Shown here: positions 37,639-47,421 of the stretch, one piece after another
How positions within the stretch are numbered: position 1 is the first letter of the stretch
Layout of the letters: each line of letters opens with the position of its first letter
Assembly: GCF_015680705.1 (NCBI RefSeq)
Contig: NZ_JADNYP010000004.1
Location: 62,001 to 126,000, forward strand
Direction: 5' to 3'
DNA: 64,000 nt
Origin: Pseudomonas fulva
Lineage (GTDB): Bacteria > Pseudomonadota > Gammaproteobacteria > Pseudomonadales > Pseudomonadaceae
Position numbers and translations under genes: made by a program
Notes under the pieces: model-generated
Databases searched by the model: none
What the model saw: only the letters and a program-made list of their open reading frames with translations
What the model was told of the DNA's origin: nothing

Positions 37639-39171
37639 ATGCACAAGAGAAATGAACTGGCGAGCCAGGGCGCGGTAGCACTCAAGGCCTTGATCGACCG
37701 TCGGGAAGTGTCGCCGGTAGAAGTCGTGGAAGCCTGCATCGCCCAGATCGAAACCTATGATCCGAAGATCAATGCGTTCTGCGCGACCTCGTTCGAGCGC
37801 GCCCGCGAAGAAGCCATCGCGGCCGAAAAAGCCCTCATGCGCGGCGAGCCTCGCGGGCTGCTCAGCGGGCTGCCGATCGGCATCAAGGACCTGGAAGAAA
37901 CCGAGGGCGTGCTGACCACCTATGGTTCGCCGCTGTACCGTGGCAACGTGCCGACCCAGGACAACGAACTGGTCAGGCGCCTGCGTCAGGCTGGCGCGAT
38001 CATCGTCGGCAAGACCAACGTTCCAGAAATGGGGGCTGGCGCCAATACCCGCAACCCGGTCTGGGGTGCTACAGGCAACCCGTTCGACCCGCGTCTCAAC
38101 GCTGGCGGTTCCTCCGGTGGCGCAGCCGCCGCGCTGGCCGCCGACATGGTGCCGCTGTGCAGCGGCTCCGATACTGGCGGTTCCCTGCGCATTCCGGCGG
38201 CCAAGTGCGGCGTGGTCGGTCTGCGCACCTCGCCGGGCCTGGTGCCCAGCGAGCGCAAGTTGCTGGGCTGGACACCGATCTCGGTGGTCGGCCCGATGGG
38301 CCGCACTGTCGCCGATACCTGGCTGCAGCTGGCCGCCACCGCTGGCGTGGCGCCGAACGATCCGCTGAGCTACCCGTTCAGCATGTCGAGCGCCATCGCT
38401 GCCGAGACGCCGACGGACTTGTCGCGCCTGCGCATCGGCTACACCGAGGACTTCGGTGTCTGCGAGGTGGACGACCAGATCCGCGCGGTGTTTCGGCAGA
38501 AGATCGCCCAGCTCAAGGGCCTGTTCGCGGTATGCGAGCACATCGAGGTGGACATGCGGCATGCCCACCGCTGCTTCGATATCGTGCGCGCCGAGGCCTT
38601 CGTGGGCAGCCTGCAGGCAGCCTACGAGAAAGACCCCGATGCGCTCGGCCCCAACCCCAGGGCCAACTACGAGATGGGCGCGCGCATGTCGCTCAAGGAC
38701 TGCGTCTGGGCCAGCGCAGAGCAGACCCGCATCTTCCGGCGCTTCCAGAAGCTGTTCGAGCGCTACGACCTGATCCTCTCGCCCACCACGCCCGTTTCGG
38801 CCTTCCCCTGGGAGCAGCCCTACCTGGCCAGCGTCAACGGTATCGCCCTGGAGAACTATTACCGCTGGCTGGCCCTTACCTATGTGGTGACGCTGGCGAC
38901 CAACCCGGCGCTGTCGATGCCCATGGGCGTCGATCATCGCGCAATGCCGTTCGGCATGCAGGTGATCGGCCGGTTCCGCGGGGATCTGGAACTGCTGCTT
39001 GCCGCCCAGGCGCTGGAGCAGCACTGCCAGCAGAGTGCTGAATTGCGTCGCCCGCTCCCGGATTTCGACGCCTTGCTGGCCAGCGATGTAGACCTGAGCA
39101 CGCCAGTGACCCACCCACCACTGGCAGCCAACGACCCCAACCTGGCGCAGGAGAGCCGACCGGCAGTGTGA
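37639..39171 (+). CDS. Amidase-signature (AS) family amidase
   Basis: A 510-aa amide hydrolase. The Ser-cisSer-Lys triad is readable: Lys83 in GLPIGIKDLEE, Ser158/159 in AGGSSGGAAAAL, and nucleophile Ser182 in SGSDTGGSLRIPA. No signal peptide, so cytoplasmic. The family covers GatA, aryl and aliphatic amidases, but the absence of gatB/gatC and the adjacent transporter and LysR gene point to catabolism of an amide. The substrate cannot be assigned. ATG at 37639 is the family start; the frame extends upstream without support. Confidence 0.88.
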   Translation: MHKRNELASQGAVALKALIDRREVSPVEVVEACIAQIETYDPKINAFCATSFERAREEAIAAEKALMRGEPRGLLSGLPIGIKDLEETEGVLTTYGSPLYRGNVPTQDNELVRRLRQAGAIIVGKTNVPEMGAGANTRNPVWGATGNPFDPRLNAGGSSGGAAAALAADMVPLCSGSDTGGSLRIPAAKCGVVGLRTSPGLVPSERKLLGWTPISVVGPMGRTVADTWLQLAATAGVAPNDPLSYPFSMSSAIAAETPTDLSRLRIGYTEDFGVCEVDDQIRAVFRQKIAQLKGLFAVCEHIEVDMRHAHRCFDIVRAEAFVGSLQAAYEKDPDALGPNPRANYEMGARMSLKDCVWASAEQTRIFRRFQKLFERYDLILSPTTPVSAFPWEQPYLASVNGIALENYYRWLALTYVVTLATNPALSMPMGVDHRAMPFGMQVIGRFRGDLELLLAAQALEQHCQQSAELRRPLPDFDALLASDVDLSTPVTHPPLAANDPNLAQESRPAV

Positions 39172-39415
39172 ACGCACCCCGGCGTGGAAGAGTGCACGGT
39201 CGATACGGGAGGCCTGCCGCAGCACCGCGTCAGGCCAGGCAGCTCCCGGAGCCGCTGCGCGCCCCGGCGGCGGCCGCTGCCCGCAGTTCCGTGAGCCATG
39301 CTTGCAGCACCATTGCCCGATGTGGCAGGGCCAATGCCACCACTGCTCGACGCCCTGCCCACCAGGCTCTAACATCACGCCTTTATCGTTTCACCATATT
39401 TCGAAAAGGCGCCCG

Positions 39416-40603
39416 ATGTCCGTTCACGAAGCACCACCCTCCACTGTCCCGAAAAGTACCGCCACCGGCATGGAAGCCTCCATGGCCGTGGGCAGCTTCG
39501 CCATTGGTACTGGTGAATTCGCCATCATGGGGCTGATGCCCGATATCGCCCACAACCTGCAACTGAGCGAGCCCCAGGTTGGGCATGCGATCAGCGCCTA
39601 TGCCCTGGGCGTCATGGTCGGCGCCCCGAGCCTGGCCATCCTGGGTGCCAAGCTGCTGCGCAAGCACATGCTGCTCTTGCTGATGGCGCTCTATGCCATC
39701 GGCAACCTGGCCACCGCCTTCGCACCGTCGTTCTCCGGCCTGGTCGTCTTCCGCTTCATCAGCGGCCTGCCCCATGGCGCCTACTTCGGCATCGCTGCCG
39801 TGGTGGCCTCGAGCATGGTGCCGAACAACTAGCGGGCCGGCGCGGTAGCGCGGGTGATGATGGGCCTTACCTTGGCCATGCTGCTGGGCAACCCCATCGC
39901 CACCTTCCTCGGCCAGTTCTTCGGCTGGCGTTCGGCTTTCGTCCTGGTCGGTCTGATCGCCCTTTGCACCATCGGCCTGGTCTGGCGTTTCGTGCCACAG
40001 CCGCAGGACGAGCCGCGCAGCAACCCGCGCAAGGAGCTACAGGCGTTCAAGCTGCCGCAAGTGTGGATGGCGCTGGCGATCGCCTCGGTCGGCTTCGCCG
40101 GGATGTTCTGCGTGTTCAGCTACCTGGCACCGACCATGCTCAAGGTGACCCAGGTCTCGCCGCAGTGGATTCCGTTCGGCCTGGCAGCCTTCGGGCTCGG
40201 CGGCATCATCGGCAACATCGCCGGCGGCAAGCTGTTCGACCGGCTGCAGTTCCGCGCCGTGGGGCTGGTACTGGTGTGGTCGATGGCCGTGCTGGTGTTC
40301 TTCTCCTTCGCCGCGCATGCATTGTGGAGCCTGCTGCTGGGCATCGGCCTGGTCGGCACCATGATCGCCCTGGCCGCACCCTTGCAGATCCGCCTGATGG
40401 ACATCGCCCACGAAGCGCCGAGCCTGGCCGCGGCGTCCAACCATGCGGCGTTCAACCTGGCCAACGCGCTCGGTCCGTGGTTCGGCGGCATGGCCATCAG
40501 CGCCGGGCTGGGCTGGACCAGCACTGGCTACATCGGGGCGGCCACTGCGTTCGTCGGCTTGGGAATCTACTTGCTGGCGCGGCGCATGAAAGGCGGCCAT
40601 TGA
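39416..40603 (+). pseudogene. AraJ-like MFS exporter split by an in-frame amber codon
   Basis: Both halves are in one frame. The first runs from MSVHEAPP through GTGEFAIMGLMPDIAHNLQL, LPHGAYFGIAAVVASSMVPN and ends at TAG (39830-39832). The frame then continues as RAGAVARVMMGLTLAMLLGN to a normal C-terminus at 40603. In relatives this loop reads VPxxKRAxAVARVM, so an AAG (Lys) or similar codon appears to have changed to TAG. It is a ~395-aa twelve-helix drug/sugar exporter family. A GTG at 39854 could restart the second half, but neither half should transport alone. Read-through by an amber suppressor would restore the whole protein. A sequencing error is possible. Confidence 0.8.
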
Positions 40604-40757
40604 CCCAGGCCTCGCCCTGTCTCGCTGAAGCTCGGCACTGGCCAGCTGGGCCAGGTTGCGGCTGCCGCAGACCAAGGCAGACACCTTGTCCCACAGCACT
40701 GCATTGAGCTGGACGGGGTAGGCGCAGCGGCCGAGGCGCCACGGCAGCACCCATGGG

Positions 40758-41660
40758 TCAACTCCTCGCGGCCAGGGCGGTGGCGACCTTCGACGCGCAG
40801 GGCCGGCCCAGCAGCCTGGATATGGCCTGGCCTGCCTGGGCCAGCCGCTGCAGGTCGATGCCTGGATCCAGACCCAGGCCGTTCAACAGGTACACCAGGT
40901 CTTCGGTGGCGACGTTGCCCGAGGCGCCTTTGGCATAAGGGCAACCGCCGAGACCGGCGACCGAGCTGTCGAAGACCGCGACACCTTCGAGCAGGCTGGC
41001 GTAGATGTTGGCCAAGGCCTGGCCATAGGTATCGTGGAAGTGGCCGGCGAGGCGCTCGCGCGGGACCTGCCGGCCGACGGTTTCGATCAGGTCGCGCGTC
41101 GCTCCGGGTGTACCGACGCCGATGGTGTCGCCCAGCGACACTTCGTAGCAGCCCATCGCGCTCAGCTCCCGTGTCACCGCCGCGACCTGCTCCGGCTCGA
41201 TGGCGCCTTCATACGGGCAACCCAGGACACAGGAGACATAGCCGCGCACGCGCATGCCGTGAGCAGTCGCGGTCTGCAGAACCGGCTCGAAGCGGGCCAG
41301 GCTTTGCGCGATGGAGCAGTTGATGTTGCGCTGCGAGAAGCTCTCGGAAGCGGCGGCGAACACCGCCACTTCCTCGATACCGGCCTGCATCGCCGCCTCC
41401 AGCCCCTGCATGTTCGGTGTCAGCGCCGAATAGGTCACGCCCGGCCGGCGCTCGATGCCTGCAAATACCTCGTGGCTGCCGGCCATCTGCGGCACCCAGC
41501 GTGGGGAAACGAAGCTGCCGACCTCGATATGCCGCAAGCCCGCGGCGCTCAGCTGGTTCACCAGGCGGATCCTGGTCGCCGTGTCGACCAGGCCCGGTTC
41601 GTTCTGCAAGCCGTCGCGCGGCCCGACTTCGAAGATCCGCACCTGTGCGGGCATGTTCAT
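40758..41660 (-). CDS. liuE: Hydroxymethylglutaryl-CoA lyase
   Basis: A 300-aa TIM-barrel lyase splitting 3-hydroxy-3-methylglutaryl-CoA into acetoacetate and acetyl-CoA, the final step of leucine degradation. The N-terminal VGPRDGLQNEP and the signature SSVAGLGGCPYAKGASGNVA, with its catalytic Cys, are diagnostic. It starts with ATG at 41660, overlapping the liuD stop by four bases (ATGA), so translation is probably coupled. A GGAGG lies eight bases upstream inside liuD. Last gene of the liu operon. Confidence 0.94.
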   Translation of the reverse strand: MNMPAQVRIFEVGPRDGLQNEPGLVDTATRIRLVNQLSAAGLRHIEVGSFVSPRWVPQMAGSHEVFAGIERRPGVTYSALTPNMQGLEAAMQAGIEEVAVFAAASESFSQRNINCSIAQSLARFEPVLQTATAHGMRVRGYVSCVLGCPYEGAIEPEQVAAVTRELSAMGCYEVSLGDTIGVGTPGATRDLIETVGRQVPRERLAGHFHDTYGQALANIYASLLEGVAVFDSSVAGLGGCPYAKGASGNVATEDLVYLLNGLGLDPGIDLQRLAQAGQAISRLLGRPCASKVATALAARS

Positions 41661-43588
41661 GATACGGCCTCCACTTCCACGAGCACGGTGCCTTCGCCAG
41701 TCAGTTCGCCTTCGCGGGCATGGATGGTCGTGACGATCCCGGCCTGCAAGGCGCGGATGGTGTGCTCCATCTTCATGGCCTCCATGACCACCAGCGCCGC
41801 GCCCGCCTCCACTGCCTGGCCTTGTTCGACCAGCACGCGCACGATGCTGCCATTCATCGGCGCGGTGAGGCCGCCGTGCTGCGCCTGCGCCGTCTCGGCT
41901 TCGGCGATCGGGTCGAAGCGGCTCACCGCGTGCCATTCGACACCCCAGCGCACATGGGCCACGCGGCCCTGGCGCACGACAGGCAAACCCGCGCGGCAGC
42001 GCAGCGCATCGCGCGGCAGCCGCACCTGGCGCCGCACGCCTTCGCACACCAGTGTCAACGACAGGTCCTGCGCCAGCCCCGCCCGCCAGGCTGTCAAGCT
42101 CGCCCAGGGCGAGCCAGGATCGTCACCACGCACCTGCGCGGTATCGGTGGCCAGCAGTGCCAGGGCGGCACCTTGCCAGAACGGCTCGGGCAACTGCGTC
42201 GCGGCAGGCAGCAGCGCCTCGTGGTGGCGCTCGATGAACCCGGTGTCCAGGCACTGCGCCGCGAACGCCTCGTGCCCGAGGATACGCTGGAGAAACGCCA
42301 GGTTGGTCCTGAATCCGGCGACCACGGTCTCGGAAAGCATCGCCAGCAGTCGTTGGCGAGCCTCTTCGCGGTCCTCGCCCCAGGCGATGAGCTTGGCGAC
42401 CATCGGGTCGTAGAACGGCGATACCTCGTCGCCTTCTTCGACCCCGCTGTCCACGCGACGCCCCGGCCCCGCGGCAGGTTCACGGTACAGCTGGAGGTGA
42501 CCGCTGGCCGGCAAGAAGCCTGCCTCGGGATGTTCCGCGTACAGGCGCACCTCGATGGCGTGGCCATGCAGCGGCACCTGCTCCTGGGTGATGGGCAGCG
42601 GTTCGCCACGCGCGACACGGATCTGCCAGGCCACCAGGTCCAGCCCAGTGATCGCCTCGGTGACCGGGTGCTCGACCTGCAGGCGAGTGTTCATCTCCAT
42701 GAAGAAGAATTCACCACGGTCGTCGAGCAGGAATTCCACCGTGCCGGCACCCACATAGCCGATCGCCTTGGCCGCGCGCACCGCCGCTTCGCCCATGGCC
42801 CGCCGCAGCGCCGGTGCCAGGCCTGGCGCGGGCGCCTCCTCGACGACCTTCTGGTGACGCCGCTGGATCGAGCAGTCGCGTTCGTGCAGGTACAGGCAGT
42901 TGCCATGCTGGTCGGCAAACACCTGGATTTCCACGTGGCGCGGCTTGAGCAGGTACTTTTCCACCAGCATGCGTGGATCACCGAAAGAGGACTGGGCCTC
43001 GCGTTGCGCCGAAGACAATGCCTCGGCTAGGTCGTCCTCGTGCTCGACCACCTTCATGCCCTTGCCCCCGCCACCCGCGGTGGCCTTGAGCAGCACCGGG
43101 TAGCCGATGCGCCCGGCCGCTTCCCTGAAGGTCTGCAGGTCCTGCGCGTCGCCATGGTAGCCTGGCACCAGCGGCACCCCGGCCTGTTCCATCAGCGCCT
43201 TGGCCGCCGACTTGCTTCCCATCGCATCGATCGCGCTGGCCGGTGGGCCGAGGAAAATCAGGCCCGCCTCGGCGAGCTTGCGGGCGAAGCTGGCGTTCTC
43301 CGACAGGAAGCCATACCCGGGGTGCACCGCTTGAGCGCCACTGGCCAGCGCGGCCTCGATGATCTTGTCCATCACCAGGTAGCTCTCGCCCGGCTTGGCG
43401 CCGCCCAGATCGACGGCCAGGTCGGCTTCGCGCACATGCCGCGCGTGGCGGTCGATCGCGCTGTGGACCGCGACCGTGGTCAGGCCCAGCGCCTTGGCGG
43501 TACGCATGATGCGGCAGGCGATTTCACCACGGTTGGCGACCAGCAGCGTGGATATCGTTGTTCTTTTCATGATTGTCTGCTCTGTCAT
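41657..43588 (-). CDS. liuD: Methylcrotonyl-CoA carboxylase biotin subunit
   Basis: A 643-aa biotin carboxylase/biotin-carrier fusion, alpha subunit of 3-methylcrotonyl-CoA carboxylase. The order is biotin carboxylase (LLVANRGEIACRIMRTAK; ATP-grasp KATAGGGGKGMKV; MEMNTRLQVEHPVTE), linker/BT domain, and a C-terminal biotinyl domain with the target Lys near 606 in EAMKMEHTI. The start at 43588 (MTEQTIMKR) follows an AGGA; ATG at 43570 is an alternative. It overlaps liuE and lies 16 bp behind liuC. A geranyl-CoA carboxylase (AtuF) is homologous, but company with liuA and liuE favours MCC. Confidence 0.92.
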   Translation of the reverse strand: MTEQTIMKRTTISTLLVANRGEIACRIMRTAKALGLTTVAVHSAIDRHARHVREADLAVDLGGAKPGESYLVMDKIIEAALASGAQAVHPGYGFLSENASFARKLAEAGLIFLGPPASAIDAMGSKSAAKALMEQAGVPLVPGYHGDAQDLQTFREAAGRIGYPVLLKATAGGGGKGMKVVEHEDDLAEALSSAQREAQSSFGDPRMLVEKYLLKPRHVEIQVFADQHGNCLYLHERDCSIQRRHQKVVEEAPAPGLAPALRRAMGEAAVRAAKAIGYVGAGTVEFLLDDRGEFFFMEMNTRLQVEHPVTEAITGLDLVAWQIRVARGEPLPITQEQVPLHGHAIEVRLYAEHPEAGFLPASGHLQLYREPAAGPGRRVDSGVEEGDEVSPFYDPMVAKLIAWGEDREEARQRLLAMLSETVVAGFRTNLAFLQRILGHEAFAAQCLDTGFIERHHEALLPAATQLPEPFWQGAALALLATDTAQVRGDDPGSPWASLTAWRAGLAQDLSLTLVCEGVRRQVRLPRDALRCRAGLPVVRQGRVAHVRWGVEWHAVSRFDPIAEAETAQAQHGGLTAPMNGSIVRVLVEQGQAVEAGAALVVMEAMKMEHTIRALQAGIVTTIHAREGELTGEGTVLVEVEAVS

Positions 43589-43604
43589 TGTCGCATCCTG
43601 TCGG

Positions 43605-44393
43605 TCACAGCCACGCGGGCTTGCGTTTTTCGAGGAAGGCGTTGAGCCCTTCCTGCCCCTCTGGGCTGACACGGATCCCGGCGATCACTTCTTCGGTCCG
43701 TGCCCTGAGCCCGTCGCTCAGGACGCCACTGCCGACCTCCTGCAACAGGCGCTTGCACACCCGCATCGCCTGGGGGCTGTTCTGCACAAGCGAGGCCGTC
43801 CAGCTCGCCACGGCATCGTCCAGCTCGTGAGCCGGGCAGGTTTCGGCGAGCAGCCCGATGCGCCGCGCCTGCTGGCCATCGAAGCGCTCACCGCTCAAGG
43901 CATAGCGGCGGCTGGCCCGTTCGCCGATGGCCTGGACCACATAGGGGCTGATGACCCCCGGCACGAGGCCGATACGCACTTCGGACAAACTGAACAGGGC
44001 ATCGCTGGCGCCGATGGCGATATCACAGCAGGCAGTCAACCCCACCGCGCCGCCGAACGCAGCACCGTGGACCACAGCGACGGTGGTGAATGGCAGGTGA
44101 TGGAGCAGGCTCATCAACTCGCCAAGCCGGTGGGCGTCGCGCAGGTTGGCGGCATGGTCGAGCGCGACGCAGGATTGCATCCAGGCCAGATCGGCGCCGG
44201 CGCAAAAATGCTTGCCACGGCCCCGCAGGAACAGAAAGCGCACGTCGTCGCGGCTGTTCAGCAGGCCAAGGACGGCGATCAGCTCGTCGATCATCTCGGC
44301 GTTGAAGGCGTTGTTCCTGGCGGGTCTGTTCAACCAGAGCGTGGCCACGCCCTTGGAATCGATATGAAGCTCGATGGTGCTGTAAGCGCTCAT
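43605..44393 (-). CDS. liuC: Methylglutaconyl-CoA hydratase
   Basis: A 262-aa crotonase-fold enzyme hydrating 3-methylglutaconyl-CoA to HMG-CoA. The CoA-binding and oxyanion-hole segments are RGKHFCAGADLAWM and VHGAAFGGAVGLTACCDIAI, and FSLSEVRIGLVPGVI carries the catalytic Glu region. Position between the two MCC subunit genes is the normal liu order. The preferred ATG is 44393; two nearby upstream ATGs would add up to five residues. The protein is cytoplasmic and presumably hexameric like its family. Confidence 0.91.
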   Translation of the reverse strand: MSAYSTIELHIDSKGVATLWLNRPARNNAFNAEMIDELIAVLGLLNSRDDVRFLFLRGRGKHFCAGADLAWMQSCVALDHAANLRDAHRLGELMSLLHHLPFTTVAVVHGAAFGGAVGLTACCDIAIGASDALFSLSEVRIGLVPGVISPYVVQAIGERASRRYALSGERFDGQQARRIGLLAETCPAHELDDAVASWTASLVQNSPQAMRVCKRLLQEVGSGVLSDGLRARTEEVIAGIRVSPEGQEGLNAFLEKRKPAWL

Positions 44394-44475
44394 GTGCATT
44401 CTCGGCAAAGGTGAATTCGGGCGCCGGTGGTTTCCTGCAAGCGCAGGTGCCAGCGCAGGGCGAGCTGACCACGGC

Positions 44476-46083
44476 CTACATGCGCAAGACGCCGAAGCGG
44501 GTCGGTTCGATGGCCGCGTTGAGGCTCGCCGACAACGCCAGCGCCAGCACCTCGCGTGTCTGCGCCGGGTCGATCACTCCGTCGTCCCACAGGCGCGCGC
44601 TCGAATAATAGGCATGGGCCTGCTGTTCGTACTGCTCGACGATCGGCTGCCTGAGACGTCGCTCGTCCTCCTCCGAGAAGTTCTGTCCCGAGCGCCGGGC
44701 CTGCTCCTGCTTGACCTGCACCAGCACGCCAGCGGCCTGCTGCGCGCCCATCACGCCGATCTTGGCATTGGGCCACATCCACAGCAGGCGAGGGTCGTAG
44801 GCCCGTCCGCACATGCCGTAGTTGCCCGCGCCAAAGCTGCCGCCGATGATCACGGTGAACTTCGGCACCTGGGCACAGGCCACGGCCGCCACGAGCTTGG
44901 CGCCGTGCTTGGCGATGCCGCCAGCCTCGTATTTCTGCCCGACCATGAAGCCGGTGATGTTCTGCAGGAACAACAACGGTATCCCTCGCTGGCAGGCCAG
45001 CTCGATGAAGTGCGCGCCCTTTTGCGCGGCTTCGGCGAACAGGATGCCGTTGTTGGCCAGGATCGCCACCGGGTAGCCATGGATGTGGGCGAAGCCACAG
45101 ACCAGCGTGGTGCCGAACAGCGCCTTGAATTCATCGAAGTGCGAACCGTCGCCGATCCTGGCGATGACTTCGCGTACGTCGAAGGGCTGCCTGGGATCGG
45201 CCGGGATCACCCCGTACAGCTCATCGGGGCAGTAGCGCGGGGCGACCGGCGCGATCGTCTGCAACTGGCCGAGCTTGCGCCAGTTGAGGTTGGCGACACA
45301 GCGGCGAGCGATGGCCAGGGCGTGACTGTCGTTCTCGGCATAGTGGTCGGCGACCCCCGAGACCTTGCAATGCACGTCGGCACCGCCCAGCTCTTCGGCA
45401 GTGACGACCTCGCCGGTGGCCGCCTTGACCAGCGGCGGCCCGGCGAGAAAGATGGTGGCTTGCTCGCGCACCATGATGGTCTCGTCGCTCATGGCTGGCA
45501 CGTAGGCGCCGCCGGCGGTACAGGATCCGAGCACCACGGCGATCTGGGGAATACCCTGGGCACTCATGTTGGCCTGGTTGAAGAAGATCCGCCCGAAATG
45601 CTCGCGGTCGGGGAACACTTCGTCCTGGCGCGGCAGGTTGGCGCCGCCGGAGTCGACCAGGTACAGACACGGCAGGCGGTTCTGCTGGGCAATGGCCTGG
45701 GCGCGCAAGTGCTTCTTCACGGTCAGGGGGTAATAGGTGCCGCCCTTCACCGTCGCGTCATTGGCGACGATCATGCATTCGACCCCCTCGACGCGTCCGA
45801 TTCCGGCGATCACTCCGGCGGCCGGAACGTCTTCGTCATACACCTGGTGCGCGGCCAACTGGCCAATCTCGAGAAAAGGCGAGCCGGGATCGAGCAATTG
45901 GTCGATCCGCTCGCGCGGCAACAGCTTGCCGCGCGCGGCATGTCGCTGCTGCGCCTGCTCGCCGCCGCCTTGGGCGACCTGGGCGAGCAGCACGCGCAGG
46001 CTTTCGACTTGCGCCAGCATCGCCTCACGGTTGGCGAGATACTCAGGCGAGCGCGTGTTGATCTGTGTAGTGAGCGTGCTCAT
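44476..46083 (-). CDS. liuB: Methylcrotonyl-CoA carboxylase carboxyltransferase subunit
   Basis: A 535-aa beta subunit transferring CO2 from biotin to methylcrotonyl-CoA. Two crotonase-like halves are recognisable: [19 protein letters not shown] with [16 protein letters not shown] in the first, and [20 protein letters not shown] and [18 protein letters not shown] in the second. The length is right for MCC beta. ATG at 46083 follows GAGGG; an upstream extension of 28 residues is not family-like. It forms the carboxylase with the liuD product. The alternative, geranyl-CoA carboxylase AtuC, is less likely given the flanking genes. Confidence 0.92.
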   Translation of the reverse strand: MSTLTTQINTRSPEYLANREAMLAQVESLRVLLAQVAQGGGEQAQQRHAARGKLLPRERIDQLLDPGSPFLEIGQLAAHQVYDEDVPAAGVIAGIGRVEGVECMIVANDATVKGGTYYPLTVKKHLRAQAIAQQNRLPCLYLVDSGGANLPRQDEVFPDREHFGRIFFNQANMSAQGIPQIAVVLGSCTAGGAYVPAMSDETIMVREQATIFLAGPPLVKAATGEVVTAEELGGADVHCKVSGVADHYAENDSHALAIARRCVANLNWRKLGQLQTIAPVAPRYCPDELYGVIPADPRQPFDVREVIARIGDGSHFDEFKALFGTTLVCGFAHIHGYPVAILANNGILFAEAAQKGAHFIELACQRGIPLLFLQNITGFMVGQKYEAGGIAKHGAKLVAAVACAQVPKFTVIIGGSFGAGNYGMCGRAYDPRLLWMWPNAKIGVMGAQQAAGVLVQVKQEQARRSGQNFSEEDERRLRQPIVEQYEQQAHAYYSSARLWDDGVIDPAQTREVLALALSASLNAAIEPTRFGVLRM

Positions 46084-46163
46084 GGATCCCTCTTGTCGTT
46101 CTGTCTGCCATGGCGCGCGCAGCTGGGCCAAGCTGCGCGCCCCGGTTGCTCGAGCGCCGACCT

Positions 46164-47345
46164 TCAATGCGTCTCGTTGAACAGCTCACGGCCGATCAGC
46201 ATGCGGCGTATCTCGCTGGTGCCGGCGCCGATCTCGTAGAGCTTGGCGTCACGCCACAGCCGCCCGACCGGAAACTCGTTGATGTAGCCGTTGCCACCAA
46301 GGATCTGGATCGCCTCGCCGCATAGCCAGGTGGCCTTTTCAGCAGCATAGAGGATCACCCCGGCGCAATCCTTGCGCACTTGCCGGACATGCCCGGCGCC
46401 CAGGGCATCGAGGTGCTTGCCAACCGCGTAGAGGTAGGCGCGACAGGCCTGCAAGGTGGTGTACATGTCGGCGATTTTGCCCTGGATCAGCTGGAACTCG
46501 CCGATGCTCTGGCCGAACTGGCGGCGGTCATGGATGTACGGGATCACCACGTCCATGGCCGCCTGCATCAGGCCCAGCGGCCCACCGCTGAGCACGGCGC
46601 GCTCGTAGTCCAGGCCGCTCATCAGCACCTTGACGCCCTCGCCGACCTTGCCGAGCACGTTTTCCTCGGGGACCTCGACGTCCTGGAAGACCAGCTCGCC
46701 GGTGTGCGAACCGCGCATGCCGAGCTTGTCCAGTTTCTGCGCCACGGAGAAGCCCGGCGCGCCCTTCTCCAGGATGAAGGCCGTCATGCCCTTGGCCCCA
46801 GCGCTCGGGTCGGTCTTGGCGTAGACCACCAGCACGTCGCAGTCCGGCCCGTTGGTGATCCACATCTTGGTGCCGTTGAGAAGGTAGCGATCGCCCTGCT
46901 TCTCGGCGCGAAGCTTCATGGAAACCACGTCGGAGCCGGCATTGGGCTCGCTCATGGCCAAGGCGCCGACGTGCTCGCCACTGACCAGCCTGGGCAAAAA
47001 GCGATCCTTCTGCGCCTCGGAGCCGTTGCGGTGGATCTGGTTGACGCACAGGTTCGAATGGGCGCCATAGGACAGGCCGATGCCGCCAGCTGCCCGCGAG
47101 ATCTCCTCCATCGCGACCATGTGCGCCAGGTAACCCATGCCCGAGCCGCCATAGCGCTCGTCGACGGTCAGCCCCAGCAGCCCCATGTCGCCGAACTTGC
47201 GCCATAGGTCCATGGGGAACTGGTCGTCACGATCGGCCGCTTCGGCACGCGGGGCGATTTCCCTGGCGGCGAAGCCGGCCACCGAGGTTCTGAGCATGTC
47301 GATCTCTTCGCCCAGGAAGAAATCCAGCGTTGGCAGGTTGTTCAT
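46164..47345 (-). CDS. liuA: Isovaleryl-CoA dehydrogenase
   Basis: A 393-aa acyl-CoA dehydrogenase oxidising isovaleryl-CoA to 3-methylcrotonyl-CoA with FAD and electron-transfer flavoprotein. Signatures are [35 protein letters not shown] and the C-terminal [20 protein letters not shown]. The catalytic base Glu in the short-branched position lies near 248 in [12 protein letters not shown], diagnostic for isovaleryl-CoA dehydrogenases. First canonical liu gene, 80 bp ahead of liuB and 76 bp behind the oxidoreductase gene. A usual MerR-type liuR is not found upstream. Confidence 0.94.
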   Translation of the reverse strand: MNNLPTLDFFLGEEIDMLRTSVAGFAAREIAPRAEAADRDDQFPMDLWRKFGDMGLLGLTVDERYGGSGMGYLAHMVAMEEISRAAGGIGLSYGAHSNLCVNQIHRNGSEAQKDRFLPRLVSGEHVGALAMSEPNAGSDVVSMKLRAEKQGDRYLLNGTKMWITNGPDCDVLVVYAKTDPSAGAKGMTAFILEKGAPGFSVAQKLDKLGMRGSHTGELVFQDVEVPEENVLGKVGEGVKVLMSGLDYERAVLSGGPLGLMQAAMDVVIPYIHDRRQFGQSIGEFQLIQGKIADMYTTLQACRAYLYAVGKHLDALGAGHVRQVRKDCAGVILYAAEKATWLCGEAIQILGGNGYINEFPVGRLWRDAKLYEIGAGTSEIRRMLIGRELFNETH

Positions 47346-47421
47346 GTCACGTCCTCACTCTTGTGAAAGGTGCTGTTGTCCGGGCCCGCGCGGGCTCGGA
47401 AAATGGCGAGCCTGCGCCAGC

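Noticed and set aside
40604-40757. Possible remnant reading AVLWDKVSALVCGSRNLAQL on the minus strand
   Set aside because: Looks mildly protein-like but is too short, has no continuation in frame and no start site; could not be tied to a family.
44476-46083. Geranyl-CoA carboxylase (AtuC/AtuF) instead of methylcrotonyl-CoA carboxylase, given an AtuA-family gene at 61.3 kb
   Set aside because: The carboxylase genes are flanked by isovaleryl-CoA dehydrogenase and HMG-CoA lyase in canonical liu order, and the AtuA-like gene is 15 kb away in an unrelated operon.
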